This document shows positions 44,326 to 54,427 of a stretch of DNA of 64,000 bases, piece after piece. The position numbers and the translations under genes are program-made. The number at the start of each line of letters is the position of its first letter. Positions within the stretch are counted from its first letter, which is position 1. The notes beneath the pieces are model-generated. The model was not told the origin of the DNA, made no database searches, and worked only from the letters and a program-made list of their open reading frames with translations. Origin of the DNA: 0-14-3-00-41-53 sp041500225. Lineage in GTDB: Bacteria; Nitrospirota; Thermodesulfovibrionia; Thermodesulfovibrionales; SM23-35. The stretch lies in assembly GCA_041500225.1 (NCBI GenBank), contig JBGQLV010000004.1, positions 18,434 to 82,433 of the forward strand, given 5' to 3'.

Positions 44326-45039
44326 ATGAAAAAAACAACTGCATGGCTGATAGTTTTCATGTGGGCAGTTTCGTTACCTTTTTTTCAGGGTTGTACTACA
44401 GATAAGCCTTTTATAAAGAAAGACGTGGCATCTCTTACACCCTTAAAGGTTATACGATATGAAACACCCGGCATTCTGAGAAGTACTATGGCTGAAACAT
44501 TATTTCTTACGACTGTTGCAGTGGCATTGCCTGGAGGGTCTGCGTTGATCTTATTAAATGATGGATACTGTAAAACAAGAGGCGAAACGATGCAAACTAA
44601 GATACCCGATTTTGGATATATTGTAATGAACAGATTTGTTGAGAAAATGAACCAGGAAGCATCCAAGTGGCCCTTATTAGCTGTTAGATCTGAGCCGGTA
44701 GGAGAGGATTATGCTGAACCATGCACATTGATAGAATTTAAGGTAAAAAGACTTGCTTATGGCTATCTTGATTTCGTCAGAGGTGGTGGTAATGGTTTTT
44801 TAAGTAAAACGGTTGTAACAATGAAAGATCCTAATGGCGAAATACTCTGGCAAAAAAGCTTCACTTATTTATCGAAAGATTTTAAAAGGGATAAGAATAT
44901 AGACGAATTTGAGGCTGATGATGGGAAGCTTTTGAAAGAGGAAATGGAATTTGCAGCGGAAAAAACCGTATCAGACTTTATTGCTCACTTAAACGGAGAA
45001 AATTTACAAGAATACGTCAAGCAAGAATCTTCCAATTAG
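44326..45039 (+). CDS. putative lipoprotein
   Basis: 237 aa with a lipoprotein signal peptide: basic start, hydrophobic stretch AWLIVFMWAVSLPF and lipobox FFQGC, so Cys23 would be lipidated. A second hydrophobic segment lies near residues 64-85. The rest is a mixed alpha/beta domain with no known motif. Probably membrane-anchored in the periplasm or outer membrane. Function unknown. Confidence 0.7.
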   Translation: MKKTTAWLIVFMWAVSLPFFQGCTTDKPFIKKDVASLTPLKVIRYETPGILRSTMAETLFLTTVAVALPGGSALILLNDGYCKTRGETMQTKIPDFGYIVMNRFVEKMNQEASKWPLLAVRSEPVGEDYAEPCTLIEFKVKRLAYGYLDFVRGGGNGFLSKTVVTMKDPNGEILWQKSFTYLSKDFKRDKNIDEFEADDGKLLKEEMEFAAEKTVSDFIAHLNGENLQEYVKQESSN

Positions 45040-45180
45040 AGTACATCTCAGTTATATAAGAAAAATAAAGATTTCTAACTTTAGGTAATTAATTAGTTTG
45101 ACTTTACCTCTCTGGTATTTTATTCTTTTTCAAAAGCTACGAGAATCAGAAATGATAATCTGGAGTGATAAATAAATAAT

Positions 45181-47511
45181 ATGGAAAATGGTGTGCAATT
45201 TACAGATGAACTAATCGGTGAGCTATCTGAACTGTGCGGGATACTTTTAGAATACTGGGATATTTTTGGTAAAAAGCATATAACTTCTGTTGAGACCAAA
45301 AAGGCGATACTCAGTGCGATGAAACTGAAGATTAATTCAGCCGGGGATATAATTAAAGAAATTAATGAACGAAAGTGGAAACCATGGAAAAACTTTATCG
45401 AACCTGTGCATGTCATATCAGTAAATGACCAGCCTGTGACAGTCCCTGTTTATATACCCATCAAAAAGGATGAAGAAGCTAAACTTATAATTTCTTGGTC
45501 TATAGAAGATGAAAATGAGCAAAAAGCTGAGTTTATACTTGCATGGAACGCCATAACAATCTCGGAAATACAATGGATAGATGGGATAAGATTTATAAAG
45601 ATAAACCTCTCGGATGCGGTATGCCGAGCTATTGGTTATTATGTAATTCATGTAGAGTGCAAACATCCTGAAAACATCTTTCCAGGCGGAGTAAACCTTT
45701 TACAAAAAACATCTAAGGTTATATTAACTCCTGATACCTGTTATTTACCACCTGAACTACAGAAAGGAAGGACATGGGGCCTTTCCGTTAATCTTTACTC
45801 AATCTGTTCGGCACGAAACTGGGGCGTTGGTGATTTTACTGACCTTAAGAAAATTGCCAGGTGGGTTGCTGATTTGAAGGGTGGCTTTATAGGAATCAAT
45901 CCGCTACATGCAATTCCAAACACAAAACCCTTCGGGATCAGTCCGTATTCTCCTGTAAGCAGGCTTTATAAAAATTTTATTTACCTTGATGTAGAAAGCA
46001 TACCTGAAGTAGCAGAATCAGAAGATGTCAGGGCAATCATGACATCTGAAGATTTTAATAAAGAATTGAATAAACTCAGAAAAGGAAACTTAGTTGATTA
46101 CGAAAAGGTTGCATTAGTGAAAGAAAGAATTCTAAGGAATGCTTTTGTTCTCTTTTATAAAAAACACTTCACACGAAATACTCGTCGTAGCAGGAATTTT
46201 AAGAAATACATATCAGAAGAAGGTACTGCCCTCGAATATTTTGCAATATATATGGCACTTGCATCACGATACGGGGTAACAGGGATGCGGAGATACAGAG
46301 AAACAGAAAAACAGAACAGTTGTGAGATCCCCGAATCTCCGAATCTACGGGTTTCCCTTTTACTGAATTGGCAGGAGTGGCCTGAAGAATATCGCAAATT
46401 ATCAGGTAAAGCGGTTCAGATATTCAAGAAAGCAAATAAAAAGGAAGTACTCTTTTATAAATATATCCAGTGGCTTATTGATAATCAACTCAAGGAAGTT
46501 TCCGAAGAGGCCATAAATCACGGAATGGCTGTAGGGCTTTACCATGACCTTGCTATTGGTTCTCTTGGGGGGGGAAGCGATGCCTGGAGTTATCAGGATG
46601 TCATTGCAAGAGAAGTAGATGTTGGAGCCCCTCCTGACGATTTTAGTCCGCATGGCCAGAACTGGGGATTCCCTCCACTGATTCCGGAGAAATTGGAGGA
46701 GACAGGATATGAATTGTTTATCCAGACAATAAGAAAAAATATGAAATACGGTGGTGCCCTTAGGATAGACCACGCCCTCGGCATGTTCAGGCTTTTCTGG
46801 ATACCCCATGGCATGTTCCCCAAAGAAGGTGCTTATATAAGCTATCCATCAGAGGATCTTCTCAGAATTATTGCTTTGGAAAGTATTCGGAACAGAACTA
46901 TAGTGATTGCTGAAGATCTGGGCACGATCGGTGAAAATGTTAGAGAAACGCTTCAGAGATTTCATATGCTTTCTTACAAGCTTTTTTATTTTGAGAGGAA
47001 TTATCCTGACCCGTCATTTGTTCCACCTGATAAGTACCCTGATAAGGCTTTGTGTGCCTTAACAACTCACGACCTGCCAACAATATACGGTTACTGGGCA
47101 GAGCAAGATTTAGAGATAAAAAAACAACTCGGTATATATTGTGACGACACTCTATGGCAGGAACAGGTCAATGAAAGAGAAAGGGACAAGAGACTTATTC
47201 TCTCTGCCCTTAAGTCTCTGGGAATTATCTCTGATGAGTACCTGTCAGAGCCGAAAATGATTCCTAAGATGACACCTGAACTATGCCTTGCTATATACCA
47301 TTATCTTGCACTTACACCTTGTAAACTGTTGCTGGTCAGCCTCGATGATATCATTGGTACACTGAATCAGCAAAACATGCCCGGCACAGTCGGTTCATAT
47401 CCCAATTGGCTGCAAAAAACACCGCTCACTCTTGAGGGAATGGTTTCAGACAAACGATTTATTACTCTTTCTGAGATGTTTAAAAATATTTACAAAGGAG
47501 TTCATAAGTAA
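45181..47511 (+). CDS. malQ: 4-alpha-glucanotransferase (amylomaltase, GH77)
   Basis: 776 aa. About 190 residues of N-terminal extension precede the GH77 barrel. Catalytic residues are D530 (ALRIDHALG), E578 (IAEDLG) and D631 (TTHDLP). It transfers glucan segments between maltodextrins and works with glgC downstream in glycogen turnover. Residues about 367-395 (begins RRYRETEKQNSCEIPES) look inserted: they are encoded by repetitive DNA and sit in a loop before WPEEYR. Confidence 0.9.
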   Translation: MENGVQFTDELIGELSELCGILLEYWDIFGKKHITSVETKKAILSAMKLKINSAGDIIKEINERKWKPWKNFIEPVHVISVNDQPVTVPVYIPIKKDEEAKLIISWSIEDENEQKAEFILAWNAITISEIQWIDGIRFIKINLSDAVCRAIGYYVIHVECKHPENIFPGGVNLLQKTSKVILTPDTCYLPPELQKGRTWGLSVNLYSICSARNWGVGDFTDLKKIARWVADLKGGFIGINPLHAIPNTKPFGISPYSPVSRLYKNFIYLDVESIPEVAESEDVRAIMTSEDFNKELNKLRKGNLVDYEKVALVKERILRNAFVLFYKKHFTRNTRRSRNFKKYISEEGTALEYFAIYMALASRYGVTGMRRYRETEKQNSCEIPESPNLRVSLLLNWQEWPEEYRKLSGKAVQIFKKANKKEVLFYKYIQWLIDNQLKEVSEEAINHGMAVGLYHDLAIGSLGGGSDAWSYQDVIAREVDVGAPPDDFSPHGQNWGFPPLIPEKLEETGYELFIQTIRKNMKYGGALRIDHALGMFRLFWIPHGMFPKEGAYISYPSEDLLRIIALESIRNRTIVIAEDLGTIGENVRETLQRFHMLSYKLFYFERNYPDPSFVPPDKYPDKALCALTTHDLPTIYGYWAEQDLEIKKQLGIYCDDTLWQEQVNERERDKRLILSALKSLGIISDEYLSEPKMIPKMTPELCLAIYHYLALTPCKLLLVSLDDIIGTLNQQNMPGTVGSYPNWLQKTPLTLEGMVSDKRFITLSEMFKNIYKGVHK
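46281..46362 (+). repeat. repeat-like insertion inside malQ
   Basis: Loose 8-bp repeats (GAGATACA, GAGAAACA, GAAAAACA, GAACAG) are followed by CCGAATCTCCGAATCTACGG, which contains CCGAATCT twice. Low-complexity strings of this kind are normally intergenic; here they are translated in frame. Confidence 0.65.
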
Positions 47512-47525
47512 GGCGTCATTATTGA

Positions 47526-47623
47526 AAAATCTCCCCTCGCCCCTCTCGGTTGCGAGTCGTACCGACTTTGCTAAAGAGGGGTAAATTCCCTCCCTTTGGT
47601 AAAGGGAGGTGAGGAGGGATTTT
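47526..47623. repeat. REP-like palindromic element between malQ and glgC
   Basis: Ends AAAATCTCCCCTC and GAGGAGGGATTTT are inverted repeats with mismatches. An inner pair, CCCTCCCTTTGGTAAAGGGAGG, forms a tighter hairpin. It belongs with the C/G-run palindromes inside purL. The rest of the 257-bp spacer holds the glgC promoter. Confidence 0.75.
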
Positions 47624-47697
47624 ATAATCAATGTCTTCATACTTATGAGCTTATTAGTAACTTGTAATTCCCTGTGGTCTTGCCGCAGGGAGGTTCA

Positions 47698-47726
47698 TTG
47701 AATCAGGAAATTTTATTATGTAAAAT
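47698..47726 (+). promoter_or_regulatory. probable glgC promoter
   Basis: -35 TTGAAT (47698-47703), 17-bp spacer, -10 TAAAAT (47721-47726). The start codon lies 42 bp downstream with a GGAGG ribosome site. Confidence 0.5.
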
Positions 47727-47768
47727 GTATTATATAAACTAAGATACATAAATCTTCATGGAGGCGCA

Positions 47769-48992
47769 ATGGCACATCCAAAGGTTCTTGCATTTGTTCT
47801 TGCAGGAGGCAAGGGCGAGAGACTTTTTCCGTTGACGGCATTTCGTTCAAAACCGTCAGTCCCATTTGGCGGCAGGTACAGGATAGTGGATTTTGTCCTG
47901 AGCAATCTTGTGAATTCACACATTTATTCTATTTATCTTCTTGTGCAATACAAGTCCCAGTCACTTATTGAGCATGTGAGAAAGAACTGGGTTTTATCTT
48001 CTATTATCAAAGACCATTTTGTGGCTGTGGTTCCACCACAGATGCGGATGGGGCCCGAATGGTTTCAGGGCACGGCTGATGCGATTTTTCAGAATGTTAA
48101 CCTCATCCGCCAGCACAATCCAAAGCTTGTTATAATTTTCGGAGCAGATCATATATATAGAATGGATATTCGTCAAATGATAGATTTCCATCTTGAAAAT
48201 GATGCCTTTGTTACTGTTGCTGCAAGACCTGTTCCCATCGAGCAGGCATCTTCTTTTGGAGTTATTATGACAGACAGCGAAAAACGAATTGTCGGATTTC
48301 AGGAAAAACCAAAAAAGCCTACCTCGAGACCTGATGACCCAGGTCGTGCGTATGTTTCCATGGGGAATTATATATTTAACAGAGATGTGCTTCTGGGAGC
48401 ACTGGCAAAGGCACAAAGAAAAAAACAGCATGATTTTGGTGCTCATGTAATACCAGATCTGGTTGAAACAGGTAAGGTATTTGCCTATGATTTTGCAACA
48501 AATATCATCCCCGGGACCATGCCTTATGAGGAGGGAGGTTACTGGAGAGATGTAGGTACAATATCTGCCTTTTTTGAGGCCCATATGGACATGTTAGGTT
48601 ATTCACCTCTATTTGAACTTGACAACAAATTGTGGCCTATCCATCCATCCGGTTATGAGGGATCCGCTACAAAGATATTGAGAGGCGATATAAGAAACAG
48701 TATAATTGCTGAAGGAACGGTTCTTCATAAGGCAAAGATACGCAATTCTATAATCCGTAGTGGTGTGACAATTGAGGACGATGTCAGTGTGGAAGACTGT
48801 ATAATTATGGATGACGTATTGATTAAAAAAGGGTGTAGATTAAAAAGGGTAATTGTGGATAAGCTGAATGTGATAGATGAAGGCGAACAGATTGGTATTG
48901 ACCCTGAAAAAGACCGTTTCCGTTGTCACATAGACTCCTCAGGAATTGCTATAATTCCGAGAGGTGGCAAGCTGGTAAGGACCTCAAGATAA
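47769..48992 (+). CDS. glgC: glucose-1-phosphate adenylyltransferase
   Basis: 407 aa. N-terminal nucleotidyltransferase with FVLAGGKGERLFPLT and PSVPFGGRYRIVDFVLSN; substrate loop GTADAIFQN; GADHIYRMD; C-terminal left-handed helix domain (EDDVSVEDCIIMDDV). It makes ADP-glucose for glycogen synthesis. Together with malQ it indicates glycogen storage. Confidence 0.95.
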   Translation: MAHPKVLAFVLAGGKGERLFPLTAFRSKPSVPFGGRYRIVDFVLSNLVNSHIYSIYLLVQYKSQSLIEHVRKNWVLSSIIKDHFVAVVPPQMRMGPEWFQGTADAIFQNVNLIRQHNPKLVIIFGADHIYRMDIRQMIDFHLENDAFVTVAARPVPIEQASSFGVIMTDSEKRIVGFQEKPKKPTSRPDDPGRAYVSMGNYIFNRDVLLGALAKAQRKKQHDFGAHVIPDLVETGKVFAYDFATNIIPGTMPYEEGGYWRDVGTISAFFEAHMDMLGYSPLFELDNKLWPIHPSGYEGSATKILRGDIRNSIIAEGTVLHKAKIRNSIIRSGVTIEDDVSVEDCIIMDDVLIKKGCRLKRVIVDKLNVIDEGEQIGIDPEKDRFRCHIDSSGIAIIPRGGKLVRTSR

Positions 48993-49161
48993 CCTGAATA
49001 AGGCAGGAATGACTTTCGCTACAAATCCCGGAACTACTGGCAGGACTGAGGCCGACACAAAGGGAAGTCTTGTCCCCGTGATATATGATTTGTTTCTTGA
49101 AATAGCCTCTGGTTCCATTTTAAAACAGGGAGTATTAAAGCTTTTCGGATTAAAAAAACTT

Positions 49162-50589
49162 TTAAAACCCTTTTATTGCTGCCTTGGCAAGATCAAGGAG
49201 GAATGATGGGAATACGCCTATTACAAGCACAGCTATTGTTGTCACTATAAGTGCAAGGCCGGTTGCCGGAGATGTAGTAAGGCTGACAACTTCCTTCGGC
49301 TCTTTCATATACATGTACATGACTATCCTCAGATAGAAATATGCAGATATTGCACTGAAGATTACAGCTACGACAACAAGCCATGTATATCCAGCATTTA
49401 TCGCACTCATAAATATATACAACTTACCTATAAACCCTGCGGTAGGTGGAATACCAGTAAGTGAAAACATAAATATAAGCATAAGAGCTGCTGATAATGG
49501 ATGGGTTTTAGCAAGGCCTTCATAGTCAGTTATATCCTCACCCCTGAATCCTTCACTCCTGAGCATGATTATAACTGCAAAGGCCCCGATATTCATAAAT
49601 GCATATATCATCAGATAATTCATCACGCTGGCAAGCCCTTCATTGTTCGCAGCAATTATACCTAAAAGGGCGTATCCTGCATGGGCAATTGATGAGTAGG
49701 CAAGCATCCTTTTGATATTTGTCTGGGATAATGCAACTATATTACCAACACCCATTGTGAGTATTGATACAGGAATCAGTATTGCTGCCCAGTCAACCTT
49801 GGCGGATGCAAATGCTACCATAAATACCCTTCCTAAAACTGCAAACCCTGCTGCCTTTGGACCGACTGACATAAAGGCTGTTATAGATGTTGGGGCGCCT
49901 TCATATACATCAGGTGCCCACATATGGAATGGTGCAGCAGCAATTTTGAATCCAAATGCAACAGTAAAGAGTATAACAGACAGCAGGAGTGAGAGGTTCC
50001 CTGTAAGACCCTTTTCGCTGATATAAAGTGCGATTGCGTTAAGATTTGTTGTGCCTGTCAGGCCATAAATCATTGATGTCCCGTAAAGCAGGAATGCAGA
50101 AGAAAAGGCACCCAAGAGGAAATACTTCAGTGCCGCCTCATTTGATTTAATATCATGTCTGATAAAACCTGCAAGCACATAAGTGCTCAGGGCCATAAGT
50201 TCAAGGCCGAGATAAAGCACTATAAGGTCAGCAGCGGAGGCCATAATCATCATGCCGATAGTTGAAAACAGTATTAGAGCATAATACTCCCCGAAATTGA
50301 TCTTTTCTATGACGATATACTTAATAGATATCAAAACAGACAGGATGACATTAACAAAAAAAATGAGTTTAAAGAATGTACTGTAACCATCAGAGATGAA
50401 CATTCCTCCGAATGTAATTCCAGAGGAACCGATCAGGGTATATGCCACAGCAACTATACCCGCAATACTAAATAGTGCAAGTACTTCCTTTTTCTTTATT
50501 AAAAGGTCTGCTAATAAAACTATCAGAGCAATGGCAGTCAAAGTAATCTCAGGTATTACAGGGCCGATGTCAGGAAGCTGGAAATTCAT
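49162..50589 (-). CDS. nuoN: NADH-quinone oxidoreductase-like subunit N
   Basis: 475 aa antiporter-like membrane subunit with about 14 helices, including the conserved KAAAPFHMWAPDVYEGAP segment. Last gene of the nuo operon; its start overlaps the nuoM stop by 4 bp (ATGA). It contributes one proton path. Confidence 0.93.
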   Translation of the reverse strand: MNFQLPDIGPVIPEITLTAIALIVLLADLLIKKKEVLALFSIAGIVAVAYTLIGSSGITFGGMFISDGYSTFFKLIFFVNVILSVLISIKYIVIEKINFGEYYALILFSTIGMMIMASAADLIVLYLGLELMALSTYVLAGFIRHDIKSNEAALKYFLLGAFSSAFLLYGTSMIYGLTGTTNLNAIALYISEKGLTGNLSLLLSVILFTVAFGFKIAAAPFHMWAPDVYEGAPTSITAFMSVGPKAAGFAVLGRVFMVAFASAKVDWAAILIPVSILTMGVGNIVALSQTNIKRMLAYSSIAHAGYALLGIIAANNEGLASVMNYLMIYAFMNIGAFAVIIMLRSEGFRGEDITDYEGLAKTHPLSAALMLIFMFSLTGIPPTAGFIGKLYIFMSAINAGYTWLVVVAVIFSAISAYFYLRIVMYMYMKEPKEVVSLTTSPATGLALIVTTIAVLVIGVFPSFLLDLAKAAIKGF

Positions 50590-52127
50590 CTGACTACCTC
50601 CATAAGGGTTTTTGCTATGTTTGCCTCTTGCATACCGCCAGGCATATTGACTCTCTCTATGAGATGTTGGACCGAGGCATGCATAAAGCTGAGAAATGAG
50701 TTTGGATAAACGCCTATCCAGAACACAAGGAAAAGCAGAGGGAGGAGTGCTATTGTTTCCCTGATATCCATGTCTGGTAAACCAACAACCTTTTTATTGA
50801 CTTCCATAAAGAATACCTTTTGATAAAGCCAGAGCATATAGCCAGCGCCTATGATCACTCCTGTTAATGCGAGTACTCCTGCCAATTTATTTGCAGTAAA
50901 ACCACCGAGGATAATCAGGAATTCACCAATAAATCCGTTCGTAGCTGGAAGCCCTATTGCTGATAGAGTAAATACCATGAAAAAGGCTGCATATATAGGC
51001 ATGTGCGTTGCGAGACCTCCATAATCTGCAATCTGCCTCGAATGAGTCCTGTCATATACTATCCCTACAGACAAGAAGAGCGCCCCTGTCACAACACCGT
51101 GGTTAAGCATTTGTAGTATACCGCCTTCGAGTCCCTGAGTGTTAAGGGCGAAGATTCCGAGGGTTACGAAACCCATGTGACTCACAGAACTATAGGCAAT
51201 AAGCCTCTTTAAGTCTGTCTGGGCAAGGCATATGACCGCTCCATATATAATGGCAATAACTGAAAGGGTCAACATTGTAGGCGTCATTGCCGTTGCTGCA
51301 TCCGGGAAAAGAGGGATAGAAAACCTCAGGAAGCCGTATGCACCCATCTTGATAAGTATGGCTGCAAGGATCACGCTGCCTGCTGTGGGGGCTTCTGTGT
51401 GTGCATCCGGAAGCCATGTGTGAACAGGAAACATTGGAACCTTTACCGCAAATGCTGAAAAGAATGCCCAGAAAAGCCATACCTGCATTGTGTAAGGATA
51501 TGTCTTTGTCGTTAATTCAAGGATATCAAAGGTCTTGCCTGCATAGAGGTACAGAACGATTATCCCGACAAGCATCAGGACACTGCCAATCAGTGTGAAT
51601 AAGAAGAACTTTATAGCTGCGTAAATCCTGTTCGGCCCTCCCCATACCCCTACTATGAGAAACATGGGTATAAGCATAGCCTCCCAAAAGAGGTAAAAGA
51701 GGAAAAAGTCTAAGGAACAGAAGACACCTATCATAAACGATGTAGTTAGTAATATAGATATATAAAACTCTTTTACCTTCGTCTTTATTGCATTCCATGA
51801 TATAAGAACGCAGAGGATTGCTATTAATGTAGAAAGAAGAACGAATAAGATGCTTATACCGTCAATGCCGATATAATAATTTACATTCCAGTCCGGGATC
51901 CAGCTGAATCTTTCGACAAACTGCATCTTATAGGTTGACTTGTCAAAGTTTATAAATAGGGGTATTGATAAGAGAAATGTTGCAATGCTTGTTGTCAGGG
52001 CAAGCCATTTTGTAAGTAATTCCCATGACCTTCTCATAAAAAGAAGCAAAAGCGCACCAAAAACAGGCAGAAATATAACTGTGCTAAGGATCGGATAACT
52101 CAATTGATTCATTATTACCTGTTCCAT
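50586..52127 (-). CDS. nuoM: NADH-quinone oxidoreductase-like subunit M
   Basis: 513 aa, about 14 helices, with the conserved VKVPMFPVHTWLPDAHTEAP segment and the Lys/His proton path. Good ribosome site (AGAGGAG). It lies between nuoL and nuoN. Confidence 0.94.
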   Translation of the reverse strand: MEQVIMNQLSYPILSTVIFLPVFGALLLLFMRRSWELLTKWLALTTSIATFLLSIPLFINFDKSTYKMQFVERFSWIPDWNVNYYIGIDGISILFVLLSTLIAILCVLISWNAIKTKVKEFYISILLTTSFMIGVFCSLDFFLFYLFWEAMLIPMFLIVGVWGGPNRIYAAIKFFLFTLIGSVLMLVGIIVLYLYAGKTFDILELTTKTYPYTMQVWLFWAFFSAFAVKVPMFPVHTWLPDAHTEAPTAGSVILAAILIKMGAYGFLRFSIPLFPDAATAMTPTMLTLSVIAIIYGAVICLAQTDLKRLIAYSSVSHMGFVTLGIFALNTQGLEGGILQMLNHGVVTGALFLSVGIVYDRTHSRQIADYGGLATHMPIYAAFFMVFTLSAIGLPATNGFIGEFLIILGGFTANKLAGVLALTGVIIGAGYMLWLYQKVFFMEVNKKVVGLPDMDIRETIALLPLLFLVFWIGVYPNSFLSFMHASVQHLIERVNMPGGMQEANIAKTLMEVVR

Positions 52128-52166
52128 TTTTCTCCTCTATGAGTTGTAAACTCTATAAGTCATAAA

Positions 52167-54086
52167 CTATCGTAATAACATTGCCAATGCGATTATAAAG
52201 AATGCCCCGGCAGCCATTATGATTGCATAGTGATGTACAAGTCCTGTCTGTACCTTCCTCAAAATACCGCTGAAAATACCTATTGACCTTGGGACACCAT
52301 TAACTATTCCCTCTATTATCTTTGCATCAGTAAAACCTACAAGGATGTTTTTTGCTATCCAGAGTGTAGGCCTCACAATTGTAAAACTATACAATTCGTC
52401 AACATAATATTTATTAAAGAGTATCCTGTAAATACTGCTAAAGTTCTTTGCGAGTCTAACAGGTATCTCTGTCTTCACAAGATAAAAAACTGCAGCGATT
52501 ACGAGTCCGGAAAGAGCTATAGTTGTCGAAAGACCCATTATTCCCCATTCCTGTGCGTGTGTGCCATGGAACTCGGGATGCCCGACTACAGGCTTTAAAA
52601 ACTCAGTAAAATGCGCACCTCCTCCCAGTAACGGGGTTATGCCTACCCACCCTACAGCCACTGCCCCTGCTGCAAGTATCATTAGAGGAATGGTCATAAC
52701 ATTAGGCGACTCATGAAGGTGATGCTCCTGCTTATGTGTTCCGCGGAATTTTCCGTGGAATGTAAGGAATATCATCCTGAATGAATAAAATGGAGTAAAA
52801 AATGCAACGCAAGTTACCATAATCCATACAAATGTTCCAACATTAGTGCCGGACGCAAAGGCAGACCAGATTATCTCATCCTTGCTGAAAAACCCTGCTA
52901 AGCCGGGGACTCCGCCGGCGCTTAATGCTGCAATGAACATTGTAATGTATGTAAGCGGCATATATTTTTTTAAACCGCCCATCCCCTGGATGTCATTAGA
53001 ATGAACGGCATGAATTACACTTCCAGCACATAAGAAGAGCAGCGCCTTGAAAAACGCATGGGTATAAAGGTGAAAAACCCCTGCAGCATATGCACCAACC
53101 CCGCACGCCACAAACATCATTCCAAGGTGGCTTAAAGTAGAGTAAGCGATTATCCTCTTGATATCATTCTGGACAACGGCTATCGTAGCAGCAAACAGGG
53201 ACGTGACTGCCCCAATAATGGCTACCACATTCATTGCTACAGGCGACAGACTAAATATGGAATTGCATCTTGCTACCATAAATACGCCTGCTGTAACCAT
53301 TGTTGCAGCATGGATGAGTGCGCTGACAGGTGTTGGGCCTTCCATTGCATCAGGAAGCCAGACATGCAATGGAATCTGGGCAGATTTACCGACTGCGCCG
53401 CAGAAGAGAAGCAGGGCTATCAATGTAATTAAGTCAACCTCGTATCCGAGGAAATTAACTGTGTGGCCAACAAAGTTTTTTATCCCGGCAAATACAGGGA
53501 CATAGTGAAGCGTCCCAAAGGTGAGGAATATCATGAATATGCCGAGGGCAAATCCAAAGTCGCCAAATCTGTTTACTATAAATGCCTTCTTGCCTGCATC
53601 GGCTGCCGACTTCTTCTCAAACCAGAAACCTATCAGGAAATATGAACAAAGACCAACGCCCTCCCAACCAAGATAAAGCTGGAGGAAGTTATTTGCCGTG
53701 ACGAGCATGAGCATGAAGAATACGAAGAGGCTTAAGTAGGAGAAGAACCTGTAATATCCCTTATCGCCATGCATATAACCTATGGCATAGATATGTATAA
53801 GAGAGCCCACACCTGTTACAACTATAAGCATTACAGCAGTTAATTGGTCAATAAGGAAACCGAAAGAGACCTTGAAGTTACCAGACACTATCCATGTGTA
53901 TAAATCTTCATTGATTATCTTCCCATGAATAACATCAAAGAGGGTCATTACAGATATAACAAAAGAACCTATAATTGCGAGGCAAGAAGGCCAATGTGCC
54001 TTATCTCTTAAAGCCTCTTTCCCGAGCAGGATATTAATTAGAAACGCTGCGAGTGGTAAAAATGGTATTAAAAGATAATATTTCAT
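52167..54086 (-). CDS. nuoL: NADH-quinone oxidoreductase-like subunit L
   Basis: 639 aa, the largest antiporter-like subunit, with GKSAQIPLHVWLPDAMEGPTP and a long C-terminal part expected to form the lateral helix. Length is normal for NuoL. Single copies of L, M and N are present, so there is no sign of the extra-pump variants. Confidence 0.94.
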   Translation of the reverse strand: MKYYLLIPFLPLAAFLINILLGKEALRDKAHWPSCLAIIGSFVISVMTLFDVIHGKIINEDLYTWIVSGNFKVSFGFLIDQLTAVMLIVVTGVGSLIHIYAIGYMHGDKGYYRFFSYLSLFVFFMLMLVTANNFLQLYLGWEGVGLCSYFLIGFWFEKKSAADAGKKAFIVNRFGDFGFALGIFMIFLTFGTLHYVPVFAGIKNFVGHTVNFLGYEVDLITLIALLLFCGAVGKSAQIPLHVWLPDAMEGPTPVSALIHAATMVTAGVFMVARCNSIFSLSPVAMNVVAIIGAVTSLFAATIAVVQNDIKRIIAYSTLSHLGMMFVACGVGAYAAGVFHLYTHAFFKALLFLCAGSVIHAVHSNDIQGMGGLKKYMPLTYITMFIAALSAGGVPGLAGFFSKDEIIWSAFASGTNVGTFVWIMVTCVAFFTPFYSFRMIFLTFHGKFRGTHKQEHHLHESPNVMTIPLMILAAGAVAVGWVGITPLLGGGAHFTEFLKPVVGHPEFHGTHAQEWGIMGLSTTIALSGLVIAAVFYLVKTEIPVRLAKNFSSIYRILFNKYYVDELYSFTIVRPTLWIAKNILVGFTDAKIIEGIVNGVPRSIGIFSGILRKVQTGLVHHYAIIMAAGAFFIIALAMLLR

Positions 54087-54121
54087 ATTCTCAGTCCTCT
54101 AACTCCAACTTTTTAATTTCA

Positions 54122-54424
54122 TCATCCGTGCATCTCATGTATATCGTCCACGTGTGCAGTGGCCTTGTTTCTGAATAAGGCTATGACTATTGCAAGCCCT
54201 ATTGCTGCCTCAGAAGCTGCGACAGCAATTACGAAGAAGGCAAGTATCTGTCCCCTCATGTCCTGAAGGTAGTGGCTGAATGAAATTAGACTGATATTTA
54301 CAGCATTAAGCATCAGCTCTATAGACATGAACATGATAATGATATTCCTTCTGGAAAGGAATCCGAAGACTCCTATCGTGAAGACCACTGCACTGAGCAA
54401 TATATACCAGTTTAATGGAACCAT
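54122..54424 (-). CDS. nuoK: NADH-quinone oxidoreductase-like subunit K
   Basis: 100 aa with three helices; conserved glutamates in the second helix (SIELMLNAVNI) and third helix (AASEAAIGLAI). 3 bp after nuoJ. Confidence 0.94.
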   Translation of the reverse strand: MVPLNWYILLSAVVFTIGVFGFLSRRNIIIMFMSIELMLNAVNISLISFSHYLQDMRGQILAFFVIAVAASEAAIGLAIVIALFRNKATAHVDDIHEMHG

Positions 54425-54427
54425 TGT

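Noticed and set aside
49009..49206. 65-aa plus-strand ORF between glgC and nuoN
   Set aside because: Ribosome-site spacing is poor, it runs 45 bp into the nuoN 3' end, and no motif is visible.
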